From positions 1-6,717 of the forward strand of contig JAITWD010000084.1 in assembly GCA_031285465.1 (NCBI GenBank): DNA of 6,717 nucleotides, read 5' to 3'. Source of the DNA: Lachnospiraceae bacterium (GTDB lineage Bacteria; Bacillota; Clostridia; Lachnospirales; Lachnospiraceae). Shown one piece after another: positions 1 to 6,635 of the stretch. Below the pieces are notes generated by a model that was not told the DNA's origin, did no database searches, and worked only from the letters and a program-made list of their open reading frames with translations. Within the stretch, counting starts at the first letter, position 1. Each line of letters opens with the position of its first letter. The position numbers and the translations under genes were made by a program.

Positions 1-976
1 GCCCGATCCGGTCGATCCACACCATCCGTTCATCGGTCAGCAACGCCACCTTATCATAATAGTCCACGACCACATCCAGATCAAGCCACTCAAAATAGGT
101 GGTTAAAGTACGCTGTTCCATCTCAAAGCTATAGACACCCTTTTCGGTAATTATCCGTAGCCCTCCGTCCGCTTCGATACCCAGCCCGACAATCGTTGCG
201 TTGTCCATTTCAGCCAGATCAGCGCTACTGCCCATCGCCTTATTTTGGCTGTCCACCGGTGCGATCTGATCGATCCCATCCTGTCGCCACTGGACATAAA
301 CGGTTCCGGTCTTTACATCTTTGTGCATCTGGAAAATATATCCCCCGCAATCGGCATCAAAGTACAAACTTCCGTCATCATTAAAAACATAGACCTTATT
401 GCCCATCGCAACATATGCCTTTCCCTCGTCATCGATCTCGAAACCGTTAGCGTAAGGAAATTCATCTTCTTTAAAATGCTCACCGATCGCGATTACAGAA
501 CCGGCGGTTTCCGAAACCGCCGCGCTACCGTCCGCCGTCTGCCAAAATGCATCGACAAAGCGTTCCTCCATTCCGGTCCCCTCATATTCAAAGACCAGAA
601 CATGCACCTGTTCCGCGCGGTCGACCGCGATGGCATTGATCCGCTGCCCTGCGGTAATGGTCACCGGCGTACCGGTCGCTTCATCTGCTTCCTGCGGTTC
701 GTCGCTTAAATCGACCCGATAGACCGATACGGTTTCACCGCTATCGGGTGAGGGGTTACCGATATAATATAAATTATCGCCATAAAACTTCTCACCATAA
801 AATGCTTCCTGTGGCAGGGCGATCTCCTCAACCAGATAGGCTTCCCGCGGCTCGGTGACCGTTTGCTCCTCACCTGCCAATGATCCCGCCGCCGGTGATT
901 CTTTTGCCGCACATCCCCCCAGCGGTAATAAGATCAGAATCAAGCTCATCAGGTATAGCACAATATTTTTTTTCAT
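1..976 (-). CDS. Lipoprotein with propeller-like repeats, 5' part only (runs off left edge)
   Basis: This frame opens with ATG at 976 and stays open for 325 codons to the window edge, so the C-terminus is missing. The N-terminus MKKNIVLYLMSLILILLPLG is a type II signal peptide. It ends in the lipobox LGGC with the lipidated cysteine at residue 22, followed by a flexible A/S/G/E-rich linker, so the protein should be anchored on the outer face of the membrane. Short beta-rich units follow, for example FEIDDEGKAYVAMGNKVYVF and GIEADGGLRIITEKGVYSFE. They have the 'D-x-x-G-x-x-Y/R-V/I' pattern of beta-propeller blades (NHL/WD-like). A purine-rich ribosome site (GAGAGGGGG, 982-990) overlaps the kinase stop codon, and only 13 bases separate the two genes, so they are probably co-transcribed. 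Some clostridial solute-binding lipoproteins have such an N-terminal propeller before a binding domain; whether this one does cannot be seen. Exact function unknown. Confidence 0.85.
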   Translation of the reverse strand, partial: MKKNIVLYLMSLILILLPLGGCAAKESPAAGSLAGEEQTVTEPREAYLVEEIALPQEAFYGEKFYGDNLYYIGNPSPDSGETVSVYRVDLSDEPQEADEATGTPVTITAGQRINAIAVDRAEQVHVLVFEYEGTGMEERFVDAFWQTADGSAAVSETAGSVIAIGEHFKEDEFPYANGFEIDDEGKAYVAMGNKVYVFNDDGSLYFDADCGGYIFQMHKDVKTGTVYVQWRQDGIDQIAPVDSQNKAMGSSADLAEMDNATIVGLGIEADGGLRIITEKGVYSFEMEQRTLTTYFEWLDLDVVVDYYDKVALLTDERMVWIDRIG

Positions 977-989
977 AGATACCCCCTCT

Positions 990-3900
990 CTATACCTGCT
1001 CTAACATCGGGAACACCAGGATCACCTTAAATAAGTCCCCGTCAATAACAATTTCAAACCGGCCATTTTGCGCCTCGGTCAGGCTCTTGGCGATCGACAG
1101 TCCAAGACCACTCCCTTCGGTGGATCGTGATACATCGCCACGGATAAAGCGTTCGGTTAATTCGACGACGCTGACCGCTAACGGCTGACTGGAGATATTT
1201 TTGATCACCAGCATGACCTGACCCTGCCCGGTCTCCTGCAGATCAATATAAACCCGCGTTCCGGAAAGGGCATATTTATAAACATTGATAAACAGATTTT
1301 CCATTACCCGCCAGACCCGCCGGGAATCGGCATTGATCATCAACTGGGGGCGCTGCGCATTAATGTTCACCGTAAGCTGCCGTTCATTGAATTTTTCGGA
1401 AAATTCACCGGCGGTTTGATTGACTAATTCAGTCAAGTTGATATTTTCCCATTGCAGGGTGATATTACCGGAGGATATTTTGGAGGCCTCCACCAGGTCA
1501 TCGGTAAGCTGCTTTAGACGCTGGGATTTGGCATCAAGGACGGCGATGTATTCCTTTACCTTCTCGTCGGCAATATTTTCCCGCTTCAGCAGATCGACGT
1601 AATTAATGATCGAGGTCAGCGGTGTCTTAATATCATGAGAAACATTGGTGATCAGATCGGCCTTCATCCGCTCATCCCTCATACTGATCTCCACCGCACT
1701 ACTGATGCTGTCACCGATCCGGTTGACCGCCTGCGCCAGTTGCCGGTTACCGCCATAGAGTTTTTCCTCATTCGCCTTGGCTTTAAGCTCGCCACTGCTG
1801 ATCCGGTTGATCACACTGACGATCTGCGCCCGGTTATCGGCCGACATAAAGAGTAGTGCCGCTACCACCAGATCGACCAGAAAAATAATGACATCGGTAA
1901 ATATCCGCATCCCACCGTTATAGTCCATCACCGCTCCGATAACGAGCAGGATACAGTGAAGCAGCACCAAGCCGGTCAGGGGCAGGATAACCCGCAGGAC
2001 TAACGACCAATTGTCGTTGGCATAGTTTGCCATCCGCCGGAAAGCCACCATCATGACCCTTCCCCCCTTTACCACTCCACGACAAACGGTTCGGCTCATG
2101 CTATCGCGCCACAGGCTCCTCGCCTTGATCCGCCGGACGAAGCTATAATAAATTTGAGATATGATCACACTGAGTACAAACACACCGATACCGCTGATCG
2201 GTAAAAACCATTCATGATAAAACAGATCGCGCGACATCCCCAATATCAAACCTTCAACCAGCGCAAAGATGCCAAAAATAATCCCCACGGCTAAAGCGGC
2301 CGTCAATTCGGTTGGAAAACGATCATAGGAGCGTAACCGGATAAAGCGCCTGCCTTCGTGATCCACCGCCCGCCCGGTCTGCCCGGTCAGGGTGATCACC
2401 AGGAGGAACCAGGATAACAGGCATAACAACACTGCAATCGGTAACCGGAAGAAATTAGGGACATATTTTTCAAAACCGTCGTGTCCATAATAGAGCGGGT
2501 CGGCAACCGGATAATCGGTATCCACTCCGATGAAGATCCGGCTGTCATCAGCATAGAGCTGATGATCATTGAGCAGTCCCTGCATGAACCCTTCTGATAC
2601 GGCAAGATTGGTCTCAAATTGCAGATTGATCGGATCATAATAAATATAGCCTTCATATCGATCGGCAAAAGCTACACTAAGCTCCTCTGCTGATTTTATC
2701 TTCTCCCCATCATCAAGTTCCGGGAGATTGCTGAACACCTCGGTCTGAGTTCCGATCCGCTTGGCAATATAATATCCCAGATTACTATTATTGCCATCAT
2801 ACCGGGTCAGATAATCGGTATACTGAGCATAATCGCTTCCGATCATCTGCGCCACAGCCTCAATATTATTGCACAATTCCCGATAGGTCACCCAGGAACC
2901 CACCCGGTCTTCGATATTTTGCCCATCGATGGTCTGGTAATAATTTTCTAAAACGGTAACGATGTCGGTGTCATCTGCGACATCCTCCTCATACTCGCCC
3001 CCATATTCATCTTCATATACGTTTCCATATTCATCCGTATAAACGTTTCCATATTGATCCGTATATACGTTTCCATATTGGTCAGTATAAACGTTTCCAT
3101 ATTGGTCAGCATATTGGATCGTATAGTCATCCTCATATCCCTGGTTACCCGCCGGTCCCTCATTGACCGAATAGACCGAATCGATATAATCGGTATAATC
3201 AGCCTCCAACTGTACCGGGTCGACTCCATTCACATCAAAGGTGGTCTCTTTTATCTCCATATCATAAAATTCACCCTCCGGTGTATTATAGACATGGAAG
3301 CTCTCAAAATCATTACCACTTACCGTACCCGACGGCACTACCGTGGAATAGATGCCCCACCAGTCGCCATCGCTTTCGTTGATCGATTCATTGTCGGGCA
3401 AAACCTTACCAGTGGTTGCGGTAAAATAATCCGACCCATTCAGAAATTCTGCCGCTTCCGCTTCGGTAAACGACCGGTCATAAAAATAGAAGCCCCGTTG
3501 CGACCACTTCAGCATATCTCCCAGGTAATAGTGTGCTGTGATATACTGATCATCAATTCCATTGTAGTGATTGAAATAGGCGGTTACATCCACCACCCGT
3601 TCCCCATCAAAACGTCCGTAGTTCTCCATTTTTGACCGCAGATTGCTCAGACTGACGACCTCACTTATCTCCGATTCCAACAACTCATTGATCATCTGCG
3701 ACTGCTCATATTCCGTTTCTATATCTTCCTGATATAGCGGAAAAATCCAATTGACCCCCTTATCGGTCTCAATCCATAAAGTGGATTGTTGGACAAGATA
3801 TATCGCCAACACCGCCGCAATGGTGAGTGCAGCATGTTGGAGCAGATGAAGGATCCAGAGCCCGCTAAAAGCATAATTTTCCTTTTTGCCTTTGGGCTTA

Positions 3901-4154
3901 TTTTTCGATGACCGGGCATTTTTTCCCCGTGATCGGTTGCTCATTTCCTCACTGCATTCGGTACCGTTCTTCATTTCATTGTTATTGTCGATACCGCTCT
4001 TCATTTCGTTGCTATTTTCAGTACCGCTCTTTGTTTCATTGTTATTGTCGATACCGCTCTTTGTTTCATTGCCATTATCGGTATCGTTCCTTAATTCATC
4101 GTTATTATCGGTACTGTTCTCCATTTTATCGTTGTTATCCATACTATGCTTCAC
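990..4154 (-). CDS. Large multi-pass sensor histidine kinase (VanS-like catalytic core)
   Basis: Membrane sensor kinase of 1054 residues from the GTG start. In order: an Asn/Asp/Glu/Lys-rich cytoplasmic tail of 10-residue repeats (about 5-72); a basic stretch; TM1 (about 99-123); an extracellular domain of about 445 residues (126-569) containing octapeptide repeats DQYGNVYT (350-388); five more membrane segments (about 571-591, 617-640, 650-674, 717-744, 751-772); a HAMP-like linker (773-826); a HisKA box, NVSHDIKTPL, with phospho-acceptor His840; and an ATPase domain with N box (ENLFINVYKYA, Asn957), F box (ERFIRGD) and G2 box GSGLGLSIA (1014-1022). The usual G1 motif DxGxG is replaced by KNISS (985-989), which I associate with this clostridial kinase group, so activity is probably retained. 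It should autophosphorylate and pass phosphate to the regulator encoded upstream. The ligand is unknown. Most kinases are 350-600 residues, so this is unusually large. An in-frame ATG at 4226 would add 24 residues but has no good ribosome site. Confidence 0.95.
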   Translation of the reverse strand: MKHSMDNNDKMENSTDNNDELRNDTDNGNETKSGIDNNNETKSGTENSNEMKSGIDNNNEMKNGTECSEEMSNRSRGKNARSSKNKPKGKKENYAFSGLWILHLLQHAALTIAAVLAIYLVQQSTLWIETDKGVNWIFPLYQEDIETEYEQSQMINELLESEISEVVSLSNLRSKMENYGRFDGERVVDVTAYFNHYNGIDDQYITAHYYLGDMLKWSQRGFYFYDRSFTEAEAAEFLNGSDYFTATTGKVLPDNESINESDGDWWGIYSTVVPSGTVSGNDFESFHVYNTPEGEFYDMEIKETTFDVNGVDPVQLEADYTDYIDSVYSVNEGPAGNQGYEDDYTIQYADQYGNVYTDQYGNVYTDQYGNVYTDEYGNVYEDEYGGEYEEDVADDTDIVTVLENYYQTIDGQNIEDRVGSWVTYRELCNNIEAVAQMIGSDYAQYTDYLTRYDGNNSNLGYYIAKRIGTQTEVFSNLPELDDGEKIKSAEELSVAFADRYEGYIYYDPINLQFETNLAVSEGFMQGLLNDHQLYADDSRIFIGVDTDYPVADPLYYGHDGFEKYVPNFFRLPIAVLLCLLSWFLLVITLTGQTGRAVDHEGRRFIRLRSYDRFPTELTAALAVGIIFGIFALVEGLILGMSRDLFYHEWFLPISGIGVFVLSVIISQIYYSFVRRIKARSLWRDSMSRTVCRGVVKGGRVMMVAFRRMANYANDNWSLVLRVILPLTGLVLLHCILLVIGAVMDYNGGMRIFTDVIIFLVDLVVAALLFMSADNRAQIVSVINRISSGELKAKANEEKLYGGNRQLAQAVNRIGDSISSAVEISMRDERMKADLITNVSHDIKTPLTSIINYVDLLKRENIADEKVKEYIAVLDAKSQRLKQLTDDLVEASKISSGNITLQWENINLTELVNQTAGEFSEKFNERQLTVNINAQRPQLMINADSRRVWRVMENLFINVYKYALSGTRVYIDLQETGQGQVMLVIKNISSQPLAVSVVELTERFIRGDVSRSTEGSGLGLSIAKSLTEAQNGRFEIVIDGDLFKVILVFPMLEQV
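3003..3114 (-). repeat. 24-bp in-frame tandem repeat coding octapeptides in the sensor domain
   Basis: Four 24-bp units (starting at 3003, 3027, 3051 and 3075) and a 16-base partial unit encode DQYGNVYT three times, then DEYGNVYE and DEYGGEYE, leading into an acidic segment (EEDVADDTD). The repeats lie in the predicted extracellular part of the kinase. The unit length keeps the reading frame, so the array can expand or contract. Tyr/Gly/Asp-rich repeats of this kind suggest a flexible or ligand-contacting linker, but no specific function can be read from them. Confidence 0.9.
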
Positions 4155-4160
4155 TTCATA
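3931..4160 (-). repeat. 30-bp in-frame tandem repeat coding the kinase N-terminal tail
   Basis: Six clear 30-bp units start at 3961, 3991, 4021, 4051, 4081 and 4111, with a partial unit at 4141 and a degenerate one at 3931. Each encodes ten residues of the type GIDNNNETKS, GTENSNEMKS or GIDNNNEMKN. Because 30 is divisible by 3, copy-number changes would lengthen or shorten the cytoplasmic tail without a frameshift. The units at 3991-4080 are the most alike, suggesting recent duplication there. Confidence 0.9.
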
Positions 4161-4161
4161 A

Positions 4162-4170
4162 CCCTCCTTT
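4162..4170 (-). promoter_or_regulatory. Ribosome binding site that sets the kinase GTG start
   Basis: The minus strand reads AAAGGAGGG here, an almost ideal Shine-Dalgarno sequence. It lies 8 bases before a GTG codon at 4154-4152 that begins GTG-AAG-CAT-AGT. The upstream in-frame ATG (4226) has no comparable site, and the in-frame ATG at 4142 would be 20 bases away, too far. I therefore choose GTG. Confidence 0.75.
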
Positions 4171-4193
4171 GCCCTATCCAATCCGGAAATATA

Positions 4194-4210
4194 TGCCGCC
4201 AAAGGCGGCA
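4194..4210 (-). other. GC-rich stem-loop in the regulator-kinase leader
   Basis: TGCCGCC and GGCGGCA form a perfect 7-bp stem with a 3-base loop, 24 bases upstream of the kinase ribosome site. On the transcribed strand it is followed by TATATTTCC, which is too poor in U to be a convincing intrinsic terminator. It could be a weak attenuator or an RNA-processing or stability element that sets kinase levels below regulator levels. Alternatively, if translation starts at 4226, it lies within coding sequence. Function is inferred only. Confidence 0.4.
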
Positions 4211-4253
4211 CAAACTCGTTCCCCATCTTAATTGCCAGCTGCTACCCTCATCG

Positions 4254-4381
4254 TTAGGGAAACGCTTATAAAATCGTTTCCCGCGCCGGATTTGCGGCAC
4301 AAAGTGCCAGTGCCCGCGAAAAATCCGTGCGCATCCCGCAGAGCGTCTAAGGAAATCCTGATTTGACCAATTTTTCCTTAG
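4254..4381. other. Target-site duplication flanking element copy B
   Basis: TTAG at 4254-4257 and TTAG at 4378-4381 directly flank the 120-bp element. The right copy includes the response regulator's stop codon (TAA on the minus strand at 4380-4378). The insertion therefore duplicated the stop region and left the regulator's protein sequence intact. Confidence 0.7.
4258..4377 (-). mobile_element. 120-bp MITE-like element, copy B (inside the two-component operon)
   Basis: Read on the minus strand this starts GGAAAAATTG and ends AAGCGTTTCC. It matches the copy at 5263-5382 at 102 of 120 positions with no gap, and positions 78-120 of the element are identical. It is bounded by direct TTAG repeats (CTAA on the minus strand) at 4254-4257 and 4378-4381, consistent with a 4-bp target duplication. 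No protein fits, so it is non-autonomous. The right end folds as GGGAAACG against CGTTTCCC (the last C lies in the target repeat). A central hairpin pairs GGCAC with GTGCC. The left-end hairpin is decayed relative to copy A. It occupies most of the 223-base gap between regulator and kinase and should be transcribed with them. A CTAA target and GGAA ends recall IS5-group transposases, but that is only an analogy. Confidence 0.8.
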
Positions 4382-5079
4382 AGTTTCTCCACCTTGTATC
4401 CCACCCCCCAGACCACCTTCAAATAGCGGGGTTCCTTGGGATTGATCTCAATTTTTTCACGAATGTGACGAATGTGTACCGCAACGGTATTGTCGGCACC
4501 GATCGCCTCTTCGTTCCAGATACTTTCGTAGATTTGGTCAATGGAAAAAACCCGTCCCTGGTTTTTTACCAGTAAAAGAAGGATATTGTATTCGATCGGG
4601 GTTAATTTCACCGACTCACCATCAACCGTCACCTCTTTGGTTTCGTCATTGATACATAATCCTCCGGTTACAAATAAAGCGGTATTGTCGCGGTTAAGAT
4701 TGCCCAGACTGGTGTAGCGACGCAGGTTGGATTTGACCCGCGCCACCAGCTCCAATGGATTGAACGGTTTGGTGACATAGTCATCGGCGCCGATATTAAG
4801 TCCCAGGATCTTGTCGGCGTCCTCTGACTTTGCCGACAGGATAATGATCGGGATACTGCCGACCGCCTTACTCTCTCTGATCTTCAGGGTGGCGCGGATC
4901 CCATCCAGCCGTGGCATCATCACATCGATGATCACCAGACTAATATCGTGTTCCGCAAGCTGCTTTAGCGCCTCTTCACCATCAAATGCCTTAATGACGC
5001 TATATCCCTCCTGTTGCAGGTAAATCTCAATTGCATCAACAATCTGCCGATCATCATCACATACCAAAATCGCACTCAT
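4378..5079 (-). CDS. OmpR/PhoB-family response regulator (VanR-like)
   Basis: A complete 233-residue transcription factor, normal for the family. The receiver domain (about 1-120) has the acidic pocket Asp8/Asp9, the phospho-acceptor Asp52 in IIDVMMPRLDG, the switch Ser82 in LSAKSED, and Lys104 in TKPFNPLE. The C-terminal winged-helix domain (about 130-233) has the recognition region NTVAVHIRHIREKIE and ends PRYLKVVWGVGYKVEKL, typical of the OmpR class and closest in feel to VanR-like clostridial regulators. It should be phosphorylated by the kinase encoded next and bind DNA as a dimer, probably including its own promoter; the target genes are not shown. ATG at 5079 is preceded by GAGG (5084-5087) only 4 bases away, a close but acceptable site. 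The stop codon lies at the edge of a mobile-element insertion. It probably leads the regulator-kinase-lipoprotein operon. Confidence 0.96.
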   Translation of the reverse strand: MSAILVCDDDRQIVDAIEIYLQQEGYSVIKAFDGEEALKQLAEHDISLVIIDVMMPRLDGIRATLKIRESKAVGSIPIIILSAKSEDADKILGLNIGADDYVTKPFNPLELVARVKSNLRRYTSLGNLNRDNTALFVTGGLCINDETKEVTVDGESVKLTPIEYNILLLLVKNQGRVFSIDQIYESIWNEEAIGADNTVAVHIRHIREKIEINPKEPRYLKVVWGVGYKVEKL

Positions 5080-5180
5080 TTTGCCTCATACCGTCCAGCA
5101 GCCCCTCTTGCGATCGCCCAACAATAAACGCTCACCCGAACCGGCTGACTGATTCCTTTTCCCAAAAAATAATACTCCCT

Positions 5181-5221
5181 AATAAATATAAACATTATTT
5201 TATTAAACTAAAGCAAGGATT
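5181..5221 (-). promoter_or_regulatory. Candidate promoter of the two-component operon
   Basis: This strongly AT-rich stretch upstream of the regulator, on the minus strand, has TTGCTT (5216-5211) and TTTATA (5192-5187) separated by 18 bases, a reasonable sigma-A-like pair. A leader of about 100 bases would follow. Assignment is by eye; other hexamers in this AT-rich stretch fit nearly as well. No clear operator repeat was identified. Confidence 0.3.
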
Positions 5222-5244
5222 TTTATTAATACTTTCTTAAGACT

Positions 5245-5461
5245 ATGATACCAGGGTTCTAAGGAAACACTGATTAATGCAGTGTTTCCTTAGACGCTCC
5301 GCGGGATGCGCACGGATTTGCAAGGGAAATTGGCACTTCGTGCCGCAAATCCGGCGCGGGAAACGATTTTATAAGCGTTTCCCTAAGTACAAGGATATAG
5401 CTGTATATCATGCTTGCATGAATATACAGCTATATCCTTGTACTTAGAACCCTGGGATCAT
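5245..5461. repeat. Long palindrome, split by element copy A
   Basis: The right arm is 5422-5461. The left arm is in two pieces, 5245-5262 and 5387-5408, separated by element copy A and one target repeat. Joined, each arm is 40 bases with one mismatch (A5250 against G5456), around a 13-base centre (5409-5421) that contains a further CATGC/GCATG pairing. The unbroken inner part alone (5383-5408 with 5422-5447) is a perfect 26-bp stem. It starts two bases after the pgeF stop codon, so it may act as a transcript-end hairpin, but there is no U-run typical of an intrinsic terminator. Alternatively it is an older fold-back mobile element; I could not find a convincing target duplication around it. 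Confidence 0.85.
5263..5382 (+). mobile_element. 120-bp MITE-like element, copy A (inserted in a palindrome)
   Basis: The element begins GGAAACACTG and ends AAGCGTTTCC, in opposite orientation to copy B. Direct CTAA repeats at 5259-5262 and 5383-5386 flank it. Its left end is a perfect hairpin (GGAAACACTG pairing with CAGTGTTTCC, 7-base loop) that extends through the flanking CTAA and internal TTAG to 14 bp. The middle pairs GGATTTGC with GCAAATCC around an inner GGCAC/GTGCC hairpin. The right end pairs GGGAAACG with CGTTTCCC, the last C being the first base of the target repeat. It has no coding capacity. Deleting the element and one CTAA restores a near-perfect palindrome, which independently marks the insertion boundaries. 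It sits between pgeF and the regulator promoter. Confidence 0.85.
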
Positions 5462-5462
5462 T

Positions 5463-6350
5463 TCATATCAATGACAACAACGCCGCCATATTACCACGTT
5501 TTCCCTCACTGGCACGATGAGAAAAAAGATAGTCCGGATTACAGCAGGTGCATAAATCGGTCACGGCAATATGATCTGCGTGTACTCCCGCCGCCAATAA
5601 AAGCAAACGATTTGCCTCCTGTAGATCAAGCTGATATTTATCCGGCCGCCGCCCCGGCTTTATTACTGCATCTGCCTGTCCTGCCGACGAAAACAGTGCC
5701 GCAAACGGTTCGGCAACATCGACTCCCACCTCATAACAATCTTGGCAGATCGACGGTCCGATCGCCGCATACACATCGGCAGGGTCGGAGCCAAAGGCTT
5801 CGGTCATTGCCGCTATCGTTCGCGGACCAATGCTGCCCACCGTTCCCTTCCAGCCGGCATGGGACAGACCGATCGCCCTTTTTTTGCTATCCACAAAATA
5901 AAGGGGCACACAATCGGCATAGAAGGTGGTCAAAATAATGCCCGGTACATCGGTGATCATTCCGTCCACATCCTGATAGTCCTTCGGACGGATCACCCCT
6001 TTGCCACGATCGCCCGCTGTGATCCGCCGGATATTAGCGGTATGGGTCTGATCGGAAGCAACCATATCGCCCGGCTCACCACTTAAGACATGAGCGATCC
6101 GGCGAAAATTCTCCTCCACCGATCGCTCATTATCCCCCCTGGTAAAGCTTAGATTCATACTGCGCCAGATCCCTTCACTCACCCCGCCGATCCGGGTGGA
6201 AAAAAGATGCCGCACCAACTTGGTCTCCGTAAGTAGCGGAAAGGTAAGATACTCAACCCCCGCCCGCTCATTTTGCTGTAAAACTTCCGCACCCTGTCTG
6301 ATCAATCCCTGATACATACTACTGTCGATACCTCTCTTATCCCATTCCAT
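5463..6350 (-). CDS. pgeF: Purine nucleoside phosphorylase / peptidoglycan editing factor, PgeF (YfiH) family
   Basis: A cytoplasmic enzyme of the multicopper-oxidase-like YfiH fold, 295 residues and complete. Family members cleave purine nucleosides with phosphate, often with adenosine deaminase activity, and the E. coli member influences cell-wall fidelity. The metal-binding triad is visible: His103 (SDQTHTANI), Cys147 (FYADCVPLYF) and His164 (GLSHAGWKGT). Other family signatures are FSTRIGGVSEG near the N-terminus, AIGPSICQDCYEVG in the middle, and the C-terminal DLCTCCNPDYLFSHRASEGKRGN. The start is uncertain. ATG at 6350 has no strong ribosome site, whereas ATG at 6317 (residue 12) follows AGAGAGG by about 13 bases and would give 284 residues; both fit the family length. 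Its upstream neighbour is a membrane-protein fragment 6 bases away, and a long palindrome follows its stop. It shows no functional link to the two-component operon downstream. Confidence 0.93.
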   Translation of the reverse strand: MEWDKRGIDSSMYQGLIRQGAEVLQQNERAGVEYLTFPLLTETKLVRHLFSTRIGGVSEGIWRSMNLSFTRGDNERSVEENFRRIAHVLSGEPGDMVASDQTHTANIRRITAGDRGKGVIRPKDYQDVDGMITDVPGIILTTFYADCVPLYFVDSKKRAIGLSHAGWKGTVGSIGPRTIAAMTEAFGSDPADVYAAIGPSICQDCYEVGVDVAEPFAALFSSAGQADAVIKPGRRPDKYQLDLQEANRLLLLAAGVHADHIAVTDLCTCCNPDYLFSHRASEGKRGNMAALLSLI

Positions 6351-6356
6351 ATATAA

Positions 6357-6635
6357 TTATTGCCTGTTGTACATAAAGAACTGCGGTGTTATCCGCCTCC
6401 TGCGTGATCCATAAAATCCAGATATGTCTGGGGTAGCAACCTCATCCATATGCTTCAACTGCTTTAACTGCTTGATCAAATCCCCAAAAAACGGCGCAAA
6501 CGCAATCACACTGATCGAGATGATCGCCACATTGGTCAGGAAACTATGATCCTCCGTATGGGAAACCGCATAAACCAGGTCACGTGCATCCGCCTGTCCC
6601 GCCACCGGAGTCAGACCGTTGCCGACACTGAGCAC
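6357..6635 (-). CDS. Membrane-protein fragment, unidentified, possibly a gene remnant
   Basis: An open frame of 92 residues from a GTG at 6635; the frame is open back to a stop at 6656-6654, so the gene cannot extend much further as written. It contains one clear hydrophobic segment (about 32-50, FLTNVAIISISVIAFAPFFG) followed by an amphipathic KQLKQLK stretch. Codon use up to about residue 66 (GTG, CTG, GCG, ATC) matches the neighbouring genes, supporting real coding ancestry. After that it shifts to rarer codons (ATA, TCT, AGG, ACA), suggesting the true C-terminus was lost. No ribosome site or methionine start is apparent. Upstream, the other frame from the window edge is open but has unlike codon use. 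I read this as the internal or C-terminal piece of a decayed integral membrane protein, perhaps a transporter. I do not recognise the family. Confidence 0.45.
   Translation of the reverse strand: MLSVGNGLTPVAGQADARDLVYAVSHTEDHSFLTNVAIISISVIAFAPFFGDLIKQLKQLKHMDEVATPDISGFYGSRRRRITPQFFMYNRQ

Noticed and set aside
245..709. 154-codon plus-strand open frame
   Set aside because: Antisense to the lipoprotein frame, which has a signal peptide, lipobox, ribosome site and operon position.
3054..3635. 193-codon plus-strand open frame
   Set aside because: It lies wholly antisense to the kinase gene; its Ile/Ser-rich repeat at the start is the reverse reading of the 24-bp kinase repeats, and it has no ribosome site or recognisable domain.
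3003..4160. CRISPR array
   Set aside because: The 24-bp and 30-bp repeats are contiguous, without unique spacers, and are in frame within the kinase gene.
4155..4226. 24-residue N-terminal extension of the kinase from ATG 4226
   Set aside because: No ribosome site precedes this ATG, while a strong GGAGG sits 8 bases before GTG 4154 and a stem-loop lies within the extension; kept only as an alternative start.
5383..5447. Intrinsic terminator for pgeF
   Set aside because: The stem is perfect but AT-rich and long, with no following U-run on the minus strand, so a standard terminator call is not supported.
5414..5938. 174-codon plus-strand open frame
   Set aside because: Antisense to pgeF and starting inside the palindrome; composition (Pro/His/Arg-rich) is typical of a shadow frame.
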